DNA of 64,000 nucleotides from Xestospongia muta (Eukaryota > Porifera > Demospongiae > Haplosclerida > Petrosiidae). Below, in pieces: positions 31,752 to 42,900 of this stretch (the stretch's first letter is position 1; every line of letters starts with the position of its first letter). The notes under the pieces were generated by a model that was not told the DNA's origin, ran no database searches, and was given only the letters and a program-made list of their open reading frames with translations. The position numbers were made by a program, and so were the translations under genes. The stretch is taken from contig OY848927.1 of NCBI GenBank assembly GCA_963693285.1, positions 5,942,643 through 6,006,642 of the forward strand. The letters run 5' to 3'.

Positions 31752-32750
31752 TCAAGTTACAGTTTCAGCAACATTATTGTTAGATATGGTATCATTATTG
31801 CCTTCTTCAATAAGTTTTTCCTCTTCTTGGCTGTCTTGAATGACAGGTAAGAGAGGTAAAGGTCGAAGTCCACGTCGTCGTCCTTTACTTTGATATTTTA
31901 TAGAACTTCTCCAACAAGCCAGCATTACGATATAGATAGTTATCACACTACACAATATACCAATGATGTGCCATGAAAAGACAGCAATAATGAACATCAT
32001 ATTGTCATGATCCGAAGGATCCCAGTGTTGATTACCATATAAAATCACACCCGCTTGGATAAACCACGTCCCTTGCAGTAAGATACCGAATGCTAGTCCT
32101 CCATTAATAAAAAGATTATTTGGTTTCCACATTCTTAATGCAGAGAACAGTATACAAGAGAAGATGACATATGTCAATAGAATATGTACTGAATAGTTGA
32201 GATCATCTCGACCAATGGCATGAAACCAAAACAGAAGACCCTCAATGAAGAAAGCTAGACTGAGGAACAGTTTTGTAGTTGAAGGTGGTATTCGAATAAA
32301 TAAAGCTACTAAGTCGATTATTCCAGAAAGTAGAAAGGTACCATACATTGTGATATGATGTAGTTTTGATTGATCTGAAAAACTGCCATCAGGATTATGA
32401 AGGTGAAATACATGAGCAATTACTTTTCCATCACTGACTGTCAGAAATGCCTCAACAAGAATACCCAAAAATGAGAGAGTGAATTTCATAAAAGATTCCA
32501 CTGGGATGTTACGACAAAATGGTTGTGGTATATATGATTTTCGATTTAGCTCCATATCTCGTTTGAACTCTGAATACGATAATGAGGTAGTTCCTGTATG
32601 ATTGGATGAGCTATTACTCGTTCGGCTTGATCGGTTGATGGTTGATTTGTGAGGTGTAGTTAATTGTAACCAAAATGAAAGTAGTAGCCATTCCATTCCA
32701 TAAATTAGAAAGAAGACTCCAGGAACAACGTGTCCTCCAAGACTTCCCAT
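31752..32750 (-). CDS. TMEM45 family multipass membrane protein, copy 2
   Basis: Single exon, 332 residues. It starts MGSLGGHVVPGVFFLIYG like copy 1, but has a Ser/Asn-rich loop after the first helix (about residues 33-60) and a longer C-terminal tail with a basic RRRGLRP run and an acidic end. HHITMYGTFLLSGIIDLVAL, LLQGTWFIQAGVILYG and FSWHIIGILCSV mark the family. Clearly a paralogue of copy 1 that has diverged. It is divergent from GPR155 copy A, with 111 bp between starts. Confidence 0.88.
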   Translation of the reverse strand: MGSLGGHVVPGVFFLIYGMEWLLLSFWLQLTTPHKSTINRSSRTSNSSSNHTGTTSLSYSEFKRDMELNRKSYIPQPFCRNIPVESFMKFTLSFLGILVEAFLTVSDGKVIAHVFHLHNPDGSFSDQSKLHHITMYGTFLLSGIIDLVALFIRIPPSTTKLFLSLAFFIEGLLFWFHAIGRDDLNYSVHILLTYVIFSCILFSALRMWKPNNLFINGGLAFGILLQGTWFIQAGVILYGNQHWDPSDHDNMMFIIAVFSWHIIGILCSVITIYIVMLACWRSSIKYQSKGRRRGLRPLPLLPVIQDSQEEEKLIEEGNNDTISNNNVAETVT

Positions 32751-32861
32751 ATTTGTCCTATCTATGAATAAGAGAAATAAAAGTATAAAAAGTAACTTCA
32801 GCGACCACGCCCTAATTAATTATATTATTAATCCTCAGCCACACCTCCTCTTATACCCAAC

Positions 32862-35800
32862 ATGACAGAGGCAACTCTCAACAATTTATTTCCAGCTATT
32901 GCTGAGTCGTTTGTCGTTATTCTTATTGGATATATATTTGGACGATTTAAATTGATTGATCCGAGTGAAGCTCGTAGTCTGACAACATTAGTTGGTAAAC
33001 TTGCTCTACCAGCACTTTTATTTCGTAACTTGGCCATTCTTGATTTAAGTAATGTATCCTGGAGATTTCTTGGTAGTATACTGACAGCTAAATTTATAGT
33101 GTTTGTTGCAGTAGCTATTATAACATTTATTGTCTCTCGACCTTGGCATATTGGTAGGGCCGGCCTTTATGCTATATTTACTACACAATCTAATGACTTT
33201 GCTCTCGGACTTCCAATCAGTTAGTGTTGATATTAGAGTTCATAACATATATTTCTATTTATAGTACAGGCACTGTATGGTGACAAGCCACCTCCTTCAG
33301 GAGAGTTCTACTATGCAAGTTATATTTATTTGGTTGCTCCGATATCATTAGGAATACTCAATCCTATTGGTTTCTTTATGTTAGAATATGTTAAACAAAG
33401 TCAGAAAAGTCAATTTACGTTGAAAAAAATTCCTCAAGTAGTTGCAAAGACTTTGTTCTTTTTATGCATTAATCCTATAATATTTATGACTGTACTTGGG
33501 ATTATTGCTAATGTTATCAACTCCTATGCTATCCATCATGGTCATGGTGCACCATTACCAAAGTGGCTTGATCATTTTCTTGGACTACTAGGAGGAGCGT
33601 ATGCACCTTGTGCTCTATTTAATATAGGTTTATTTATGGTAGGTAAAATCAAAAATGTCACTGGTATTACATTATTGGCGTCAGCAGTGTTAATATTTGC
33701 AAAGAGGTTTGTTTATTAATGATCTCTATATGTTATATGAACTCTCATTGTTATAGTGTTCTAATGCCACTAATTGGATATGTAGTAATTGATTTGTTTT
33801 TACCTGCAACAGTAATGAATACTTCAGTTGAAAAGATTGCCTCCTTTGGGTTTCTTTATTGTACATTTCCCACGGCTCCTACTGTATTTATTTATGCTTC
33901 ACAATATTCAGTGGCTGTTCCTATAGTAAGTTAGTGCTGTATTAAATAATAATTGTATATATTTTCTGCATAGATAGCAACTTCAATTGTATTTGGGACA
34001 TTTTTATCCGCTCCATTAATGTATGTGTCAGGTCGTATGGTGTTGATCAAGACAGCCAGTGAAGATTCCTATCAACATATTATTTCAAGTACAAAACATA
34101 ATGTTTGCTATATTTCAATGTTGTGTTTGGTAAGAATCTATTTTGTCATTATGTTATCAATGACTCGTGTAGGCTTGGGTCTTCCTCTTGTTTGTGTTGT
34201 CACGACGATATCGTTCGTATCTTCATGTTATTGTCATGCATCTCATTGTAGCACAAGTAAGTCTGTATAACATATTAAGATAATGTTGTGTTAGTTTTTA
34301 GAGTGTTTAGGTGGACTTCTGTTAGATTTTGTGAGCTCTAATTCATACTGGATCTACTTTTTATTTTCACTGTTCTTTATTGGTGTATTTGCCTCTCGTC
34401 TCTGGACAGCATGGCTCACTGTTGGAATAGTAATTTTGACTAAAAAAGGACCGAAAGTAGCAGAGAAGGTTTGGCTACCAATGATGCTTTCATCTTGGAG
34501 GTAAGGTCTTCTTACATTGATCTATATATTACTTCTTTCTAGTATTCCAGTAATAGTGACAATACTATTGGTAGTATTGAGTGCAACAGTAGAGACAAAA
34601 TCAAAAAATATGATTGATTTAAGTTTCTTATTTGGTCAAGCCCAGGTATACTATTACTACAATGATGTATCTGTTATATTGTATCTAATATTTATAGCTC
34701 ATTATATCAGCTTTATTTTTACTGGTTGCATTTGTTACTGGCTTTATATGTACTATAATACTAACACTGAATTTAAAACAATCATCTCGTCATCGTCATG
34801 TTCTTAATGATGACACTAGTCTGTTGACATGGCAACAACCTAAACCATCATATGGTGGGACATCTGTTCTTGAGTCATCTACTGGTAATCAGACCCAGGG
34901 TAATAGTAATAGTAAAGATTACACAATGCCATGTAATAGTAATAGTAATAGTAATAGCAATAGACAACTTAAAAGTCAATGTAATAGTAATGGTAACAGT
35001 AAAAGACTTCCATGTAATGGTAATAGTAATTACACCTATGTAATTGGCACTGCTGTGTGATTTATCTCTGCTTATCTGAAGTCAGTGAAGTGTGAAATTT
35101 TTATCATAATACAAGAGAATTTTTCAGAGGAAATTTTTTCAGGCCCGAAAGATGCTCACAGACAATATTTTTGAAAACCTTATGAATATAAAATATAATC
35201 CACATCTACTTTTAAAAGACAATTAGTTTATTCATAAATTGATCACAGTTCAATGTAATAGTAATTGTAATACTATTACATTGAATTCAGGGTTTTCAGT
35301 AATAGTAATAGTAATATATTACTTTCTATAGTAATAGATCCCGTGTCTACTGGTAATAATGATGGATCACAACAAGTACTTACTAAACAAGAAGATAATC
35401 GTTCCATTAATACAATAAAATCATTTGGTAACACACCCAGTGCTGGTACATCTGACAGAGATACTTCAGGTAAATCATTGACATATTTTGTGGTTCTTGT
35501 TCTGTTTCTTCTTTTCTCTTGTGTTGTGGTAAGTATTGATATAATTATGTATCTGTTATCAGATGATTTATATTAAGGGTATAATGGTTGTATTATGGAA
35601 CTTAGTTCACAAAGAAATCAGTGGTGTCTTTATTGCTGCATCTGTACTAGATATTGTAACCAACTTTGGACAGGTAGAGTTCATTGACCAGTCTCTCTTA
35701 TATAATGTCTAATGTATAGGGATTTTTTGTGTTTGTTGCTTTTGGATTTGAGAAGCATTGGTTTTGGGTTGCTCTATATCAAAAGTAAGCAAGAAAAGGA

Positions 35801-36207
35801 AGACATTATTAATATCTTGTTGATAGAGTCAGACGTATCTTTTTTAAAATTGAGAATGTGGTTTTACCTGACCCTGATGAATTGAGTGGAGTTAAAGTTA
35901 ATTTGTGTAACATGTTTAAAACACAGTATATGCCAACTTGTAAAAATGATATAGTCTCTGACAAGAGGTAAGGAGATAGAAGTGTCTGACTATTCCATTG
36001 TATTTTAATAGGTATTATTTCCAGACCTATTTATCAGTATTCACAGGAAGTGATATGGTTGATTGGTTAATAGGACAGGGCATTGTATCTACAAGAGAAG
36101 AAGCTGTGGATTATGGGGAGACATTGCTTGAAGGACGAGTTATTGTCCATGTGATGGAGGAGCATTATTTTCATGATGAAAACTTCTTTTATAAGTTTTT
36201 GAACTAA
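32862..36207 (+). CDS. GPR155: GPR155/LYCHOS-like protein, copy A
   Basis: About 11-12 exons. Order: a PIN-type transporter domain starting MTEATLNNLFPAIAESF and including IFGRFKLIDPSEAR, ALPALLFRNLAIL, FALGLPIIQALYG, and LVAPISLGILNPIGFF. Then come more helices (SVLMPLIGYVVIDLFLP, SIVFGTFLSAPLMYVSGRM), a GPCR-like helix bundle (from VSSNSYWIYFLFSLFFIG on), a Ser/Asn-rich loop, and a C-terminal DEP domain (YYFQTY, FTGSDMVDWLI, VMEEHYFHDENFFYKF). This fused PIN-like + 7TM + DEP layout is specific to GPR155, a lysosomal cholesterol sensor linked to mTORC1 in mammals. Copy A keeps the original 5' region shared with TMEM45 copy 2. Between 34885 and 35331 it carries extra sequence not in copy B; read straight through it would stop at 35058, so it must be spliced out. 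Confidence 0.88.
34881..35357 (+). repeat. Extra 468 bp in GPR155 copy A, flanked by 12-bp direct repeats, spliceable
   Basis: Copy A is 468 bp longer than copy B here. The extra segment is bounded by TCTACTGGTAAT at 34878-34889 and 35346-35357. Inside are (AGTAAT)n-type runs. A GT donor at 34885 and a TATAG acceptor at 35331 would remove 447 bp and rejoin in frame, giving STVIDPVSTGNNDG instead of copy B's STGNNDG. It is either a gained intron or a deletion in copy B between the direct repeats. Confidence 0.7.
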
Positions 36208-36284
36208 CAAACTAGTATTAAAAATAATGTATAATATAATGTATAATATAATGTAGGTAAATAAAGTAACATAGGTAAATATAT

Positions 36285-36999
36285 ATTATTTGTGAAGTTT
36301 ATGTTGGAGTCGTTCAGTGAGGTAGACTCCTGTTTGATTAGAAAATAACTCAATTCCTTGTGCAACTGGAATACTACTGCCATCCACTCTAATAAAAGAA
36401 TGGTCATGTTTTGGTCTGTTTCTCTTCCTTCATTGTTTATGTCGTTGATATAGATTATACCATCTAATACTAGCTAATACAGTAATGACTACTATCTTGA
36501 ATCTTCTAGTGTTGTGACGACGTGGCAGTTGGGGAATCCCCTTACCACCCATATCTTGAATCATCATTAATGTTGCTTGTTGTGTGTGATAAAAAGCATC
36601 TAATTCACACACAAGATAGAATTTCTGAAAAACGAGCTTTATATTGTCCTTCAATATATTACAATATATTACAATATATTACAATATATTACAATATATT
36701 ACAATATATTACAATATATTATAATATATTACAATACATTACAATATATTACAATATATTACAATATATTACAATATATTACAATATATTACAATATATT
36801 ACAATATATTATATAACAATATATTACAATATATTACAATATATTATAATATATTATAATATATTATAATGATATAAAATGACTGACTTCTTTTTGTGAT
36901 GGTGTCAAGCGAGATTGTAACCCACTGTTCTCTCCTTTTAATCGTGCTACTGTTACTTTCTCTTGTAAGTACTGATCCACGACTTTAGTCAACTCAGTC
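36285..36999 (-). pseudogene. Orphan 3' fragment of the PACT-domain gene (duplicated)
   Basis: Matches the last exons of the intact gene at 39963-40726, including the PACT motif (RFKIVVITVLASIRWYNL). Compared with the intact gene, a CpG has changed so that CGA becomes TGA at 36432-36430, cutting the reading frame inside the PACT tail. Another CpG is lost near 36292. It has no upstream coding region: at 36999 it runs directly into the start of GPR155 copy B. It is a leftover of the segmental duplication. Confidence 0.85.
36652..36870. repeat. Decanucleotide array (ACAATATATT)n
   Basis: About 20 units of a 10-bp ACAATATATT repeat with a few variants, inside what was an intron of the duplicated PACT gene fragment. 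A shorter array of the same unit sits at the matching place in the intact gene (about 40494-40600), so it expanded or shrank after duplication. Confidence 0.9.
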
Positions 37000-37002
37000 A
37001 AC

Positions 37003-39884
37003 ATGACAGAGACAACTCTCAACAATTTATTTCCAGCTATTGCTGAGTCGTTTGTCGTTATTCTTATTGGTTATATATTTGGACGATTTAAATTGATTGA
37101 TCCGAGTGAAGCTCGTAGTCTGACAACATTAGTTGGTAAACTTGCTCTACCAGCACTCTTATTTCGTAACTTGGCCATTCTTGATTTAAGTAATGTATCC
37201 TGGAGATTTCTTGGTAGTATACTGACAGCTAAATTTATAGTGTTTGTTGCAGTAGCTATTATAACATTTATTGTCTCTCGACCTTGGCATATTGGTAGGG
37301 CCGGCCTCTATGCGATATTTACTACACAATCTAATGACTTTGCTCTTGGACTTCCTATCAGTAAGTTAGTGATGATATTAGAGTTCATAACATATATTTC
37401 TATTTATAGTACAGGCACTGTATGGTGACAAGCCACCTCCTTCAGGAGAGTTCTATTATGCAAGTTATATTTATTTGGTTGCTCCGATATCATTAGGAAT
37501 ACTCAATCCTATCGGTTTCTTTATGTTAGAATATGTTAAACAAAGTCAGAAAAGTCAATTTACGTTGAAAAAAATTCCTCAAGTAGTTGCAAAGACTTTG
37601 TTCTTTTTATGCATTAATCCTATAATATTTATGACTGTACTTGGGATTATTGCTAATGTTATCAACTCCTATGCTATCCATCATGGTCATGGTGCACCAT
37701 TACCAAAGTGGCTTGATCATTTTCTTGGACTACTAGGAGGAGCGTATGCACCTTGTGCTTTATTTAATATAGGTTTATTTATGGTAGGTAAAATCAAAAA
37801 TGTCACTGGTATTACGTTATTGACATCAGCAGTGTTAATATTTGCAAAGAGGTTTGTTTATTAATGATCTCTATATGTTATATGAACTCTCATTGTTATA
37901 GTGTTCTAATGCCACTAATTGGATATGTAGTAATTGATTTGTTTTTACCTGCAACAGTAATGAATACTTCAGTTGAAAAGATTGCCTCCTTTGGGTTTCT
38001 TTATTGTACATTTCCCACGGCTCCTACTGTATTTATTTATGCATCACAATATTCAGTGGCTGTTCCTATAGTAAGTTAGTGCTGTATTAAATAATAATTG
38101 TATATATTTTCTGCATAGATAGCAACTTCAATTGTATTTGGGACATTTTTATCTGCTCCATTAATGTATGTGTCAGGTCGTATGGTGTTGATCAAAACAG
38201 CCAGTGAAGATTCCTATCTACATATTATTTCAAGTACAAAACATAATGTTTGCTATATTTCAATGTTGTGTTTGGTAAGAATCTATTTTGTCATTATGTT
38301 ATCAATGACTCATGTAGGCCTGGGTCTTCCTCTTGTTTGTGTTGTCACGACGATATCGTTCGTATCTTCATGTTATTGTCATGCATCTCATTGTAGCACA
38401 AGTAAGTCTGTATAACATATTAAGATAATGTTGTGTTAGTTTTTAGAGTGTTTAGGTGGACTTCTGTTAGATGTTGTGAGCTCTAATTCATACTGGATCT
38501 ACTTTTTATTTTCACTGTTCTTTATTGGTGTATTTGCCTCTCGTCTCTGGACAGCATGGCTCACTGTTGGAATAGTAATTTTGACTAAAAAAGGACCGAA
38601 AGTAGCAGAGAAGGTTTGGCTACCAATGATGCTTTCATCTTGGAGGTAAGGTCTTCTTGCATTGATCTATATATTACTTCTTTCTAGTATTCCAGTAATA
38701 GTGACAATATTATTGGTAATACTGAGTGCAACAGTAAAGACAAAATCAAAAAATATGATGGATTTAAGTTTCTTATTTGGTCATGCCCAGGTATATTATT
38801 ACTACAATGATGTATCTGTTATATTGTATCTAATATTTATAGCTCATTATATCAGCTTTATTTTTACTGGTTGCATTTGTTACTGGCTTTATATGTACTA
38901 TAATACTAACACTGAACTTAAAACAATCATCTCGTCATCGTCATGTTCATAATGATGACACTAGTCTGTTGACATGGCAACAACCTAAACCATCATATGG
39001 TGGGACATCTGTTCTTGAGTCATCTACTGGTAATAATGATGGACCACAACAAGTACTTACTAACCAAGAAGATAATCGTTTCGTTAATACAATAAAATCA
39101 TTTGGTAACACACCCAGTGCTGGTACATCTGACCGAGATACTTCAGGTAAATCATTGACATATTTTGTGGTTCTTGTTCTGTTTCTTCTTTTCTCTTGTG
39201 TTGTGGTAAGTATTGATATAATTATGTATCTGTTATCAGATGATTTATATTAAGGGTATAATGGTTGTATTATGGAACTTAGTTCACAAAGAAATCAGTG
39301 GTGTCTTTATTGCTGCATCTGTACTAGATATTGTAACCAACTTTGGACAGGTAGAGTTCATTGACCAGTCTCTCTTATATAATGTCTAATGTATAGGGAT
39401 TTTTTGTGTTTGTTGCTTTTGGATTTGAGAAGCACTGGTTTTGGGTTGCTCTATATCAAAAGTAAGCAAGAAAAGGAAGACATTATTAATATCTTGTTGA
39501 TAGAGTCAGACGTATCTTTTTTAAAATTGAGAATGTGGTTTTACCTGACCCTGATGAATTGAGTGGAGTTAAAGTTAATTTGTGTAACATGTTTAAAACA
39601 CAGTATATGCCAACTTGTAAAAATGATATAGTCTCTGACAAGAGGTAAGGAGATAGAAGTGTCTGACTATTCCATTGTATTTTAATAGGTATTATTTCCA
39701 GACCTATTCATCAGCATTCACAGGAAGTGATATGGTTGATTGGTTAATAGGACAGGACATTGTATCTACAAGAGAGGAAGCTGTGGATTATGGGGAGACA
39801 TTGCTTGAAGGACGAGTTATTGTCCACGTGATGGAGGAGCATTATTTTCATGATGAAAACTTCTTTTATAAGTTTTTGAACTAA
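37003..39884 (+). CDS. GPR155: GPR155/LYCHOS-like protein, copy B
   Basis: Nearly identical to copy A over all exons, from MTETTLNNLFPAIAESF to the DEP domain ending NFFYKFLN. Without the 468-bp segment, the frame runs STGNNDGPQQVL. The first intron donor is GTAAGT rather than copy A's GTTAGT because of a 4-bp difference. All reading frames appear intact. The key oddity is its 5' end: homology to copy A begins only about 4 bp before the ATG, and upstream lies antisense coding sequence of the PACT fragment, so it lacks the original promoter. It converges with the PACT gene, 78 bp between stops. Confidence 0.87.
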
Positions 39885-39962
39885 CAAACTAGTACTGAAA
39901 ATAATGTATAATATAATGTATAATATAATGTAGGTAAATAAAGTAACGTAGGTAAATATATA

Positions 39963-42900
39963 TTATTTGCGAAGTTTATGTTGGAGTCGTTCAGTGAGGT
40001 AGACTCCTGTTTGATTAGAAAATAACTCAATTCCTTGTGCAACTGGAATACTACTGCCATCCACCCTAATAAAAGAATGGTCATGTTTTGGTCTGTTTCT
40101 CTTCCTTCGTTGTTTATGTCGTTGATATAGATTATACCATCTAATACTAGCTAATACAGTAATGACTACTATCTTGAATCTTTTAGTGTTGTGACGACGT
40201 GGCAGTCGGGGAATCCCCTTACCACCCATATCTTGAATCATCATTAATGTTGCTTGTTGTGTGTGATAAAAAGCATCTAATTCACTCCAAAGATAGCGTT
40301 TCTGGAAAACAAGAGCTTTACATTGTCCTTCAAGTTGTCGAAGAGATAATGCTAAGTGCCGACACTATAATTGAAAACAATTATAATGATGTCATGATGG
40401 GTGTGGTCTTACTTTAGTTTCGCTAGTTTGAAGAGCATTTTGATACTGTAATTCTTTCATATGCTGTAACATAATACACAATATATTAATTATACAATAT
40501 ATTACAATATATTACAATATATTATAATATATTACAATATATTACAATATATTACAAAATATTATAATATATTATAATATATTATAATATATTATATGAT
40601 ATAAAATGACTGACTTCTTCTTGTGATGCTGTCAAACGAGCTTGTAAACCACTGTTCTCTCCTTTTAATCGTGCTACTGTTACTTTCTCTTGTAAGTACT
40701 GATCCACAACTTTAGTCAACTCAGTCTCTTTATTGTGTAAAGCTGATTTCAATGTTAGTACACACTCTTTCTCCTTGTGTAAACATTGTTCAAATTGTGC
40801 TTTCTCTTCTGATGTTACTTTATCACGATCTTCTATTTCAGCTAATAATTTAGTTACACGTGTTACATTCTCTTTAAGAGCATTGTTTGATTGTTTAGCT
40901 TCTAAATGAGCTTGTTGTAATTCTTGTTGAAGTGTAGACAGCGAGTCTTGTAAGTGTAGCTCAGTTGTACTAGTACGAGTTGACATTTCTTCATACTGTT
41001 TAACAAGTTGGTCATATTTATCTGAGAAATCTTGTTTCTCTTTCTCTGTCTGTTTGTGGTCAGCGAGAACTTTAGAGTGTTTTTCTCTCTCAGTAGACAG
41101 CATATCTTGGTATTGTTGTTCAATATCATTCAGTTTCCTCTGATAATCTGAAGCTTGTTGTTCTAGCTGTTGTAGTAACTGTGTTTCTCTACTGGTAGAG
41201 TTATGAAGCTCTTGTTGTAATTGCGTTAATGTTGTATTTGCTAAATTCATGCTCTGTTCTAACTCAGACATGGTCTGTTCAGCAGAAGCAATATCTTTCT
41301 TTAGTGAATTGTTATCAGCTTTAAGGACCTCTATCTCTTGTTGTCTAGTAAGAAGAGTATTATTTATTATAGTAACAGTACCATAACATACTGTCTAGTT
41401 TCTTGACATAATTCTTGTACTTCATTAGCATCTCTCTCAAGAACTGGAGCTAGTTCCTATATATTACATCATAACCATATATAATATATTATGTGCATAT
41501 ATATATTATGATTACCACATATATATTATGTGTGTGTGTGTTAGCTTACAGCTATTTGTTGCAGGAGTATATCGTCACTTGTGGGTGGAGCTCTTGAAAG
41601 AGAGAGCTCCTTAATTTGCAATTTTAATAGAGCTAGTTGACCAGCATATTCATCCTAATAGTTTCAATATTATAATACACAATGTATAAAGTAATATATT
41701 TGCCTGTAGTTTTTCTTCTAATTGCTTCATTTCCTTCTCTCTTGTTTCTTTGGGATCTTGAACAAATTCTAATTCACTACATTTCTGACTAAGTTCAGAT
41801 TGCACTTGTTTTAAATTGTTATGGAGAGTAAGTACCTGTCATTAACAATGTAGTTATTATAATTATATTAAATTTAATATATTACTTGTAGTTGATAGTA
41901 TTCTTCTTTCTCCATTCTCTCTTTCTGTAATGACTTTAGTTGATCTTCCAGTTCAGCTTTAGAAATAGTTATAGATCCTAACTCGTTCTCTCTCTCTTCA
42001 AGTTTAGTTTTTACTTGAGTAAGTTCATCTTGAAGGCTCTGTACATGTACAATGCTCTTTTCAAAAGCTTGAAGATGTTGTGTAGACTCTATCTTAAGTT
42101 GACTTAATTCATCGTGACTTGTTCTTTCTTTCTCTTCTAGACGTTGACATAATTGAGACACTTTATTTGATGATATTTGTAGATCATGATGTAGTGTTTC
42201 CACTTGACCAGTTAATGTATTAATTTGTTCTTGTAATTTGACACAATCCTCTTCAACTTGAGATTTCATGGTGAGAGCATCTTGGACCTCTGTCTCTCTC
42301 TCTTTTAACACATTCTGACATTGTGTTAGTTCCTCTTGGAGTTGACATTCTGTTGTTTTGCTCCTCAATATAACTTCGTTAGCAGTTGTTAACGAGGCTA
42401 CAGTATCTTCATGTTGTTTGATAAGTTGTGAATAATTATCTTTTTGTTGTTGGAGTTGTTGTCGTAATAATTCTGTTTTGTTATCAAGGCCAGTAACTGA
42501 ACAAGCTAATTCATGTTGAGCTGTTGTTAATTGAGATGTCAATTCATTAATTTTCTTTAATAGCTCCTCCTCTTTTTCCTCTTTAATTAGTAATTGTGCA
42601 GGAAGGTCCTCAAGCTCATGAATACGATTATCTTTACTTTTTAATCGAGCCTCTAAATTATTACGACTGGTAGTGAGTGACTCCAGCTAATAAACAGCTC
42701 GTTAAATACTAATTAATTAAGTGGGAGGGATTTACCTGTTGTCTGAATTGCGTTTCATTGTTCTCGTTTTTCAATTGTAATTCTTTGTTAATTTGTTGTA
42801 ATGCTGAGAGTTTAGTCTGTAATGTGACTATTTCATGTTCAAATGTAGATATCTAGAATAAACATTATCATAGCATATATTAGAGCTATTGTATTATCTA

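Noticed and set aside
34824..35060. Asn/Ser-repeat C-terminus as a true end of GPR155 copy A
   Set aside because: The frame stops before the DEP domain, which is intact downstream, and a clean in-frame splice removes it; kept only as a possible alternative.
36522..36869. Open frame with repeated ITIYYNILQY-like peptide
   Set aside because: Read-through of the 10-bp ACAATATATT array; no start context or conservation.
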